Positions 56,541-64,000 of a DNA stretch of 64,000 bases are shown here, one piece after another; the first letter of the stretch is position 1, and each line of letters begins with the position of its first letter. Origin of the DNA: Megamerina dolium (Eukaryota; Arthropoda; Insecta; Diptera; Megamerinidae). Below the pieces are notes generated by a model, which was not told the origin of the DNA, searched no databases, and saw nothing but the letters and a program-made list of their open reading frames with translations. The position numbers and the translations under genes are program-made. The stretch covers positions 65,401,407 through 65,465,406 of the forward strand of contig OY978525.1 in NCBI GenBank assembly GCA_963854835.1, read 5' to 3'.

Positions 56541-56999
56541 TTTTTGTTTTTAATCTTTTTTTGTGGGGGTGTGGTTTAAGCAAGGATAGGTTAATTGTCA
56601 TCAACAAAAGAGGTAGTCCTTATCCGAGGCATATTTGTTTTTTTCATTGGGGGGGTTTTTTATGTGGCGGGTCCCAAACCCAACACACAACTTCTAACCG
56701 AGGAGATTGTCGCCACTCACTTCAGCCGCCTCCCAGCGGGTGCCAGGAAGACGTTATCTGGTGGTCGCCACATGGAGGGCCCCCTTTAATAATAATGAAA
56801 GCGCCGTCACATAGTAAGCAGAGCAAGCTATATGACTACCCCTCATTAACAAATAAAGGTATCATCACATAGCGCTCAGATCAAACTACATGACAGCCAG
56901 TGAGTTGACTTGCGATGAGTTCAACAAGGATTGCGCTAGCCCCACCCGGTTGAAGCAGTTAGACACGTTACCTTGCGAAAACACCACCAGACCACTATG

Positions 57000-59908
57000 A
57001 TTTACGGATATGCACCTGGAATGTCCGGTCCCTCTATAGGGAGGGTGCCTCTATCCAGCAGGTTGATGTCCTCGAAAAATCCAGAGCTGACATCACCGCT
57101 CTCCAGGAAATGCGATGGAGAGGACAGGGCTGCTCCAAAAGAGCGTCCTGTGACATCTACTACAGTTGCCATGCTGAAAGGCACGAATTAGGATGTGGAT
57201 TTTTGGTCAGCAAGATACTACGACATCTTGTCTCACAGTTTACGCCTGTGAACGAACGGCTGGCCACAATCCGCATCAAGGCAAAATTTTTCAACATCAG
57301 CCTTATATGTGCCCACGCTCCGACTGATGAGAAGGACAATGTGACCAAGGAGAGCTTCTTTCAGCGCCTCGAAGAAGCTTATGACCGCTGCCCCCGTCAC
57401 GATATCAAAATCGTGCTTTTCGACTTTAATGCCAGGGTGGGCAAGGAAGGTACCTTTGGTCCAACTGTCGGAAAATTCAGCCTCCACCAGAACACCTCCG
57501 ATAAAGGAATGAGGCTGATCGACTTCGCCGCAGCACAAAACATGGTAATTGGTGGTACCAGATTCCAGCATCTCGACATCCACAAAGCGACATGGCTGTC
57601 TCCAGATCAACGTACAAGAAACCAAATTGATCATGTGGTGATTGACGGAAGGCATGCTTCCAGTGTGATGGGCGTGAAATCGATCCGTGGTGCCAACATC
57701 GACTCGGATCACTACCCTGTTGCAGCTAAGGGGCGCACACGCTTCTGTGTCGCAAATAACAAGAGAAGTCCCACACAGAGAAAGCTCGACGTCAGTAAGC
57801 TGCGATCATCAGAGACAGCAGATGCATTTGCGACTCGACTATCGGATCTGCTTATGCAGAACACTCCCCCACTTGATGATACATGCGCACGGTGGACACA
57901 TATATCCCACTCCATGACTACTGCTGCCGAGGAGGTAATCGGTTACTACCGGCCTCTGAGGAATGAGTGGTATGATCAGGAGTATCGCGACGCTACCGCG
58001 GAGAAAGACGCCGCTTACAGAAAAACCCTGCGAGCAGGCGCAACGCGAGCTGTTAAGGAGCGGTACAGAGAGAAAAGGAGTGCAGAGAGACGTCTTTTCA
58101 GGCGCAAGAAGAGGGAGTTGGAAAGACGCGAGTGTGAGGAGATAGAGATGTGTACCGACAAAAATGAGACTCGAAAATTCTTCGAAAATATCAAGCGCCT
58201 GAGTGGAGGTTTAAATTCCGGATCCTCTTCTTGTCGTGATGGAAATGGAAATCTGGTTACAGATGTCCAGAGTGTACTGAGCCTATGGAGGGAACACTTC
58301 TCCGCGTTACTGAATGGCGATGCTACGAACAATTCCGCCGGTGGAGGAGATTGCTCCATAACACCAGTTACAGATAATGGTGTTGATGTTCCACCACCCG
58401 ACTATGATGAGGTTGAAACGGCCATTTTAAGGGCTGAAGAACAACAAAGCTGCAGGTGCTGATGCCCTGCCTGGCGAGTTGTTTAAGACCGGAGGCGATG
58501 AGCTACTCATCCGCATTCACCAGCTCATAAGCAGAATATGGTCGGATGAAAGGGTGCCTGATGATTGGAGGCTCAGTGTTCTCTGTCCTATAAATAAAAA
58601 TCAGACCCCACAATTCGCGCCAACTACCGTGGAATAAGTCTCCTGAGCATCGCGTACAAGGTTCTATCGAGCGTACTGTGTGAAAGGTTGAAGCCTATGC
58701 TCAGCAACCTGATTGGACCTTATCAGTGTGGCTTCAGACCTGGTAAATCCACCATCGACCAGATTTTCACACTGCGCCAAATCCTGGAGAAGACGCAGGA
58801 AAACAGATCGACACACACCATCTATTTGTTGATTATAAAGCCGCTTTCGATAGTCCGGTGAGGGATTACCTCCACGTAACAATATCTGAGTTCGGTATTC
58901 ATGCAAAGCTCGTTCGACTTTGTAGAATGACACCGCATAACTCCCGTTGTGCAGTGAAAATTGGGAAGGACCTCTCCGTACCGTTTAGTACCGAACGGGG
59001 TTTCTGACAAGGTGATTCGTTATCGTGCGACTTCTTCAATCTTATTATGGAGAAAATAATACGAGCTGCTGATCTACGACATAATGGCACTATCTTCAAC
59101 AAAAGTGTCATGCTGTTAGCGTATGCCGACGATATTGCATTGCAATATCGTCGGCATGGAGAATGAGGAGAATGAGTGCAGCATTCTCAGAGTTGGAAAG
59201 AGAGTCGCGTCGGATGGTTCTCACGGTGAACGAGGGCAAGACGAAGTATCTAGTGTCAACAAACAAAGAGTCCCGGCGTCTTGGACAGCACGTCACTGTT
59301 GACAACTACGCTTTTGAAGTAGTAAGGGACTTTGTCTATCTTGGAACCAGCATTAACAGCACTAATGACATCAGCTTGGAGATCATGCGTAGGATAACTC
59401 TTGCTAATAGGTATTACTTTGGGCTGAGTAAGCAATTGAGAAGTCGAGCCCTCTCTCGAAGAACGAAAACTACACCTACAAGTCTCTCATCATGCCTGTC
59501 CTAACATGTGGCGCTGAAGCCTGGACAATTTCCACCTCGTATGAGCGAATGCTTGGAGTTTTCGAGAGAAAAGTCCTACGCAAGATCTTTGGACCTATTT
59601 GCGTTGTTGGCGAGTACCGAATAAGGTACAACCATGAGCTGTACGAGCTGTATGCCGATATTGACATAGTAAAGCGCATCAAAATCCAGCGGCTGCGCTG
59701 GCTAGGTCATGTCGAGCGAATGGTAGAACACGCTCCAGCTAAGAAGGTGTTATATTCGGAACCCGCTGGAGGACGACGCAGAAGAGGAAGACCAAACCTC
59801 CGGTGGAAAGACCAAGTACTGGAGAACCTGACGGCGCTTAGAATTTCTAACTGGCGCCAGCTATCGAAGAACAGAGATGGCTGGCGAAGCATGTTATTTT
59901 CGGCCTAA
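57000..59908 (+). pseudogene. RTE LINE polyprotein (EN-RT), several frameshifts
   Basis: Endonuclease starts ~57000 (DLRICTWNVRSL, in a frame before 57110), then ITALQEMRWRGQG (catalytic E), ICAHAPTDEKDN, FDFNARVGKEG, NQIDHVVIDGRH and NIDSDHYPVAA. The main open stretch 57110-58462 (450 codons) covers EN and the basic connector. A one-base insertion near 58432, deletions near 58602 and 58800, a TGA in GF*QGDS (~59005) and others break the reverse transcriptase. The catalytic box is LLAYADDIA at ~59115-59140, where a palindrome disrupts the following residues. The last piece 59492-59908 has RLRWLGHVERM and GRRRRGRPNLRWKDQVLE. Confidence 0.88.
59123..59157. repeat. 35-bp perfect palindrome in RTE-d catalytic region
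   Basis: ATGCCGACGATATTGCA (59123-59139), a single T, then TGCAATATCGTCGGCAT (59141-59157). In unit 3 the same place reads ATGCCGACGATATTGACATAATCGG, so the second arm is a new inverted copy of the first. Confidence 0.95.
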
Positions 59909-59944
59909 ATCGTTATTCTGTTGTTATGGCCACATAAGTAATTA

Positions 59945-60049
59945 AATAGGTGAATTGAGAGTAAGCGAGCAGCTACATGTTGTAGTGGATTAGAATGCTA
60001 TTGCTTAGGCTTAGCTTATAAGCTATGTGCTTGATATAGAAAGTGGATA
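59945..60049. other. Short spacer with a trace of repeat X
   Basis: AATGCTATTGCTTAGGCTTAGCTTATAAGCTATGTG resembles the end of repeat X at 30220-30270 but is weak. Confidence 0.35.
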
Positions 60050-61330
60050 TCAGGACAAAATATAAGAATGTGTATAAACTTGATCCATGTCAATATTATA
60101 CGGCACCGCGTTTATCATGGGATGCAATGTTGAAGCATACCTCTATTTCATTAGAGTTGTTTACTTCACACTCAATGCATAAATTTTTACAGAAGTGAAT
60201 ACGCGGTGATGTTTGTAAAGTTAGTAAAAGGCACTCGAATGCAAACAATAAATATATGAATGATTTCAATCCATTTAGATGCCAATAATCTATATGGTTG
60301 GGCAATGTTACAATATCTACCAACTGATGGATTTGAGTGGGTTGAGAACGTTAATGTTAAAGATATATTGAATACACATAGTGACTCATCTATTGGATAC
60401 GTTTTAGAGGTAGATTTAAATTATCCTCTCGAGATACGTGATCTGCATAACGATTTATCATTTTGTGTTGAAAATATTAACCCTCCAAATAATAAAAAGT
60501 AAAAAAATTAATTACAAATTTAGACAAGAAGAAAAACTATGTAATACACTATAGGCTTTTACAACAGAGATTACGAAATGGTTTAGAGTTGTTGAAAGTT
60601 CATAGGGTGTTAAAATATAACCAATCTCCTTGGTTAAATCAGTATATTGATTTAAATAATCAGCATCGCACCTTAGCTACAAATGAGTTTGAGGAACAAC
60701 ACGGAAAAACACTGGAAAACATTGAAAAACAAAAGGGAAGGAAAAATTTCATCACCTTGGGAAAGCGTTCATAAAAAGAAAGGTGTCAAAGCGCTGATAG
60801 TCCGAATTATCATAGCATATCAATGGGAGTATTGTATAACAAACCGATATATCTCGGAATCGCTTTGTTAAATGTATACCGGTTCGTCATTATATAATAT
60901 ACACACTAATGATTTTTATCAAGATATCAAAGATGATATTGATAGTAGATTTGATACATCGGGTTATGATTTCAATAACCCCTTTAATATACCATTGAAA
61001 AATAATTTAAAAAATTAGGTATAATGAAATATGAAAATAATGGGATAATAATGCGTGAAATGTATTCAATAAATGTGGATAATTCTAATGTTTAAAACAA
61101 AGTAAAGGGTATTACCAAAAAAATTTCATCACGATTAAGCATTGACGATTTCTGAACCATTCTTTATGTTGGGAATATACTCACTCGCGCTATGTATACA
61201 ATAAGATCGGTTCACCATAATTTATATACGCGTCAAATGAATAAAGTTGTTTTAATTTCAAATGACGATAACAGAGAAATTCAATCAGACAATATCCACA
61301 CAAAGGCGCATGAATATTGTAATCTCAGTT
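60050..61330 (+). pseudogene. Polinton/Maverick DNA polymerase B relic
   Basis: Plus-strand segments match protein-primed type B DNA polymerase of Polintons, which replicates the element. In order: YKLDPCQYYTAPRLSWDAML (~60075-60135), HLDANNLYGWAMLQYLPTDG (60272-60331; polymerase motif A type), SIGYVLEVDLNYPLEIRDLH (~60391-60450), KVHRVLKYNQSPWLNQYIDL (60592-60651) and a segment at 60870-61010 with FYQDIKDDIDSRFDTSGYD. At the place of the usual DTDS motif I read YTGSS, so the metal-binding aspartates are lost. Many stops and shifts. Lower-coordinate parts (exonuclease domain) are absent. Confidence 0.8.
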
Positions 61331-61492
61331 TATTACTTAACTGTTTAAATGATTCCGATGATTGAGTGGAAAAAAGAAACGGAGTTTTACGCCTTTCTCT
61401 CTATACAAAGTTTTATTGATTATTAATGTAAACATTTTAGAATTAGAATAAACAATTTTATGTCTAATATTAAGAATACTAAATAAACATTT

Positions 61493-61852
61493 TGTGGGTG
61501 CCGTAGCTCAGTGATTACTGTGTTGGCCTTCTGATCTGTAGGTCGCGGGTTCAATCTCAGGCTGAAGCATAACAAATAATATCGAAAAGATTTTTCCTTC
61601 GAACAGTACCCACCTGTCGGCAAGCAATTGGCAATTTTTCCGGCAGTGACAATTTGCCATAGAAAGACTTCTAAAAGAACTCTGTGACAAAGCTCAGAAA
61701 AATTGATGTCACAAGAGTTCTGTTGTTCGGAATCGGCTAAAATATGTAGGTCCCTTCTAATACTGTCCAAAATTTAACACGCACAACAGTAATGGAAGAG
61801 AAGCTGGGCCAAAGAGCCCTTCGAGGCTTATAAACGCCACATATTTAATTTT
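61493..61852 (+). mobile_element. tRNA-derived SINE, copy 5
   Basis: Full-length plus copy: A box TAGCTCAGTGAT (61504-61515), B box GGTTCAATCTC (61548-61558) and end AAACGCCACATATTTAATTT. It lies between the Polinton polymerase relic and the capsid-type relic. Confidence 0.88.
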
Positions 61853-61929
61853 TATTTTAAAAAAGCATATTATTATATATAAAAATGAGTAAATAAATAT
61901 AAAAAATAAAATCAATATGTTTTCATTTC

Positions 61930-62445
61930 AAAATTCAAAAGTTCTCTTAAAGCTCTAACATTGATAAAAGCACCGTTTTGGTTGTGAAACACAAAACCAT
62001 CAATAGAACCATATTTCTCTCCACTTTTTTTTCAAATTTGTACATCCGTAATAATCTAAATTGACTCAAATTGGCTCTTCTCGTAACTCTTCACATATCT
62101 TTCACATTAAATAAATTTTCCTGTAAGAAATTGGGTAAGCTCTGTAATGTTATTGGTCCAGCATTCCACTGAATGTTTTGGTGTTTCTACATTATACACC
62201 GTGTTTGTTTTTGAGAGAATGGTGGAAGATCACTTAAGGCGAATGGTGGTTTTACGATGAAATGCATATCTTCATTGATGTTGAAGGAAATTTCCAAAGC
62301 CTTTAAAATAACCCAAGCAAAACCCAAAAGATGCTTTAAAGGTACGCAAAAATGGTAATGTCCATTGATTATTTCATTCATCTCATAACGAATTGCATCA
62401 AAAAAATACCATATACAGTTATTTCTCATTTTTATATTATGACAG
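61930..62445 (-). pseudogene. Polinton capsid-type protein relic (3' part)
   Basis: On the minus strand, 62429-62187 encodes YFFDAIRYEMNEI and HFCVPLKHLLGFAW, blocks that resemble the major capsid protein carried by insect Polintons. The residues after them and the stretch to 61930 are decayed (many stops). Together with 62705-62895, from which it is separated by SINE copy 6, it seems to be one gene. Opposite orientation to the polymerase. Assignment is from memory of the family and tentative in detail. Confidence 0.6.
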
Positions 62446-62700
62446 AATTGGTAATTTTTCCGGCAGTAATAATTTGCGAAAACTGCTTCTTAAAAGAGCT
62501 CTTTAACAAAACTAAGTTAAAGTGATGTCATGAGGGTTCTGCCGTTTGTAACCGGCTAATATAACAAGGTCCCTTCTAATGATGTCCAAATTTAATACGC
62601 ACAACAGTATTGGAAGAGAAGCTTGGTGGTATCACAATGGCCTAAGTGTGTCCTCTCAGAGAGAGGGCATCCACATAACCCAACCTAGCCTAACCTATTA
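62446..62700 (+). mobile_element. tRNA-derived SINE, copy 6 (3' half, variant tail)
   Basis: Keeps the SINE core (GGTAATTTTTCCGGCAGTAA, CTGCCGTTTGTAACCGGCTA, TACGCACAACAGTATTGGAA) without the tRNA head. Its tail, AGCTTGGTGGTATCACAATG then GTGTGTCCTCTCAGAGAG and AACCTAGCCTAACC, matches copy 3 rather than the GCCACATA tail of the others. Inserted in the Polinton capsid-type gene. Confidence 0.82.
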
Positions 62701-62704
62701 TGAG

Positions 62705-62895
62705 AGATAGCCTTCGCATCAAGCAATTCCTTCAAAATAGATCATAATTTACGATGGTAGAATGTAGAGGTCTGGATTCTGAATAGGCATTTTAATTTCA
62801 TCATTATTTTTATATGATTGTTGATACGCTGAATAAATGTGAAAATCCTTCTTTATAATACTTTCATCATATAGAGGTCGTTGCATAACGTGTGA
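62705..62895 (-). pseudogene. Polinton capsid-type protein relic (5' part)
   Basis: The minus strand reads QRPLYDESIIKKDFHIYSAY, then NNDEIKMPIQNPDLYILPS, then a stop and IYFEGI, which resembles the N-terminal region of the Polinton major capsid protein. The gene continues beyond the SINE at 62429. One stop occurs within the segment. Confidence 0.55.
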
Positions 62896-63590
62896 GCACG
62901 TGTAGCAGAGTGAATGCAGGTGGGCCGCTTACTGGCAAGGCTTGCCTGATGATGATGGAGTTGATGTTGTTGCTCTCTGCACTAGCTATGTGGCGCACCG
63001 AAATGCACACACTTAATTTATATCGTCTGTGGGCTTTTATTTTAATGTATGTCACTTTTAGTTTCAATTTGATGTTATTTATTTCAGATATTTTCACTTT
63101 TCATTTAAATTTTAATTTACACTTATTTTATGTTTTTTAAATTGAATTTTACATCTATTTTTCTTAGTTTTAAGTAGGTTTTTCTAATGACTTGGAGGAG
63201 GCGTGCACTGTCCTGTGTAAGAGATCTAAAGCCAGAATAAAAACCGATAAGAAAAGATATTGCACTTTGATAAAAGCAAAGGCAAAGAAAGAGAGTGAGA
63301 GAGAGGGAGAGAGAGAAAAGTGGGGAGTGGTAGAAGTGAGTGGAGAACTGGCATAATTGGTGATGCCAGATCGCCCACACACTCCTAATCACAATAACAG
63401 TGCGCGAGATGTTCTGGCGTAAACAACGTGGTTTTCTTTTTAAGTTGAAATCCTTAACTTTTTAAAAACTTTTTATTCAATGGCGATAATATATATCGGT
63501 TTTGATGTAAGTATTTATTAACAACTTTTGGAGACATGTAGCGAGGTTTCTTTATTTAAAGAAAATAAGTTAATATTTGAGGTCGTTCAC
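62896..63590. other. Spacer with GA-rich tract
   Basis: No coding relic supported. A purine tract GAGAGTGAGAGAGAGGGAGA lies at 63290-63318. The ORFs across it are low complexity. Confidence 0.5.
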
Positions 63591-63962
63591 TTATTTTATA
63601 CCCTGGTAAAACTGATGAATTGTGTGTGCTGAATCATTGTTAATATATGACCCAGTAGTTATGCTACACTCGATTCGTAAAACGCTTACTTTCGAAATAT
63701 GAACTTGTACATCAGATTGATGATATTGATCAGTATTTAATTCAAGTCTGCTGAACCATAACAGTCCACCAATTGTACGCTCACAATTAGAATAAAGTGT
63801 TTCAGTAGTTGATAATATTTCAATTTGCATTGAATTATTATTAGGTTCAATTCTCAGGATATCCTTTGTATTTAAATCAATTATATCATCAATTTCATGT
63901 GATCCTATTGGAATCTCGATAACATAATTTTCAATGTGAAATAGATTATTCACATAATCCAC
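63591..63962 (-). CDS. Polinton virion-type protein (probable minor capsid), partial
   Basis: A 123-codon minus-strand frame: YVIEIPIGSHEIDDIIDL, LRIEPNNNSMQIEILST, TIGGLLWFSRLELN, HQSDVQVHISKVSVLRIECS, TGSYINNDSAHTIHQFYQG. I associate this pattern (GSYEIDDI, then IG-LLGF-like, then SYIN..HTI) with a conserved Polinton structural protein, probably the minor capsid; the exact role is uncertain. The frame is uninterrupted to its stop at 63591, and upstream coding probably extends past the window end. Same strand as the capsid-type relics. Confidence 0.6.
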   Translation of the reverse strand: MDYVNNLFHIENYVIEIPIGSHEIDDIIDLNTKDILRIEPNNNSMQIEILSTTETLYSNCERTIGGLLWFSRLELNTDQYHQSDVQVHISKVSVLRIECSITTGSYINNDSAHTIHQFYQGIK

Positions 63963-64000
63963 ATTAGATATAGAGTGATAAGTAGTAAAATCAACAAGAG

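Larger units (their letters stand above)
56545..59937 (+). mobile_element. RTE-d: longest RTE LINE copy
   Basis: Plus-strand RTE of ~3.4 kb with a GC-richer 5' leader (~56545-57000), complete endonuclease, connector, reverse transcriptase and C-terminal domain, ending TTATGGCCACATAAGTAATT. It is the reference for the truncated copies RTE-a, -b and -c. The start coordinate is approximate because no target duplication was found. The C-terminal domain is well preserved (59492-59908). Confidence 0.87.

Noticed and set aside
63123..63392. 89-codon minus-strand ORF with an SLSLSL stretch
   Set aside because: Produced by the GA-rich tract at 63290-63318; no homology-like pattern.

Overview
This is animal nuclear DNA made almost wholly of decayed transposable elements. 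The element mix (RTE-, I/R1- and CR1-type LINEs, BEL/Pao and copia LTR elements, mariner and piggyBac transposons, a tRNA-derived SINE and a Polinton/Maverick) together with short AT-rich intron-like segments suggests an insect, probably a fly (inference; no diagnostic host gene is visible). No intact host gene was found. A few exon-like pieces (36846-36968, 38549-38741, 44875-44957) are the only candidates.

Positions 1-27196 are a head-to-tail array of a ~10.19 kb unit: 1-10191, 10192-20385, and a partial third copy 20386-27196. The copies differ only by homopolymer length and a few single bases. Each full unit holds, in order, a mariner-like stub, an RTE-like LINE on the minus strand with a 15-bp target duplication, an inverted RTE copy, the left half of an I-type LINE relic, an RTE copy on the plus strand (RTE-b), a short unknown coding relic, and BEL/Pao gag-protease with LTR-like sequence on the minus strand. 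In the third copy, the sequence switches inside RTE-b to a different RTE 3' half. This half ends in a TAAG repeat and is followed by the missing right half of the same I-type LINE. That arrangement is what unequal recombination between two RTE copies would leave.

From 28.3 to 35.4 kb come the end of the I-type LINE, a long TA microsatellite, and two R1-clade relics on the minus strand (one with ORF1 and endonuclease, one with endonuclease, reverse transcriptase and C-terminal finger). From 35.8 to 41 kb there are four copies of a tRNA-derived SINE, a structurally complete but internally deleted piggyBac-like element (36977-38506, TTAA flanks, 13-bp perfect inverted ends) and another RTE fragment. 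From 41.7 to 46.3 kb two nearly identical mariner copies lie in inverted orientation.

From 47.2 to 55.4 kb a minus-strand RNase H relic abuts a copia element that is split by an almost complete CR1-like LINE (50547-55058). A mariner relic and the longest RTE copy (to ~59.94 kb) follow. The last 4 kb is a ruined Polinton/Maverick: a DNA polymerase B relic on the plus strand and capsid-type relics on the minus strand, with two SINE copies inserted, one of them inside the capsid gene. Nothing here acts as an operon. The logic of the region is successive insertion, nesting and duplication, typical of heterochromatin or a piRNA-cluster-like locus (inference).
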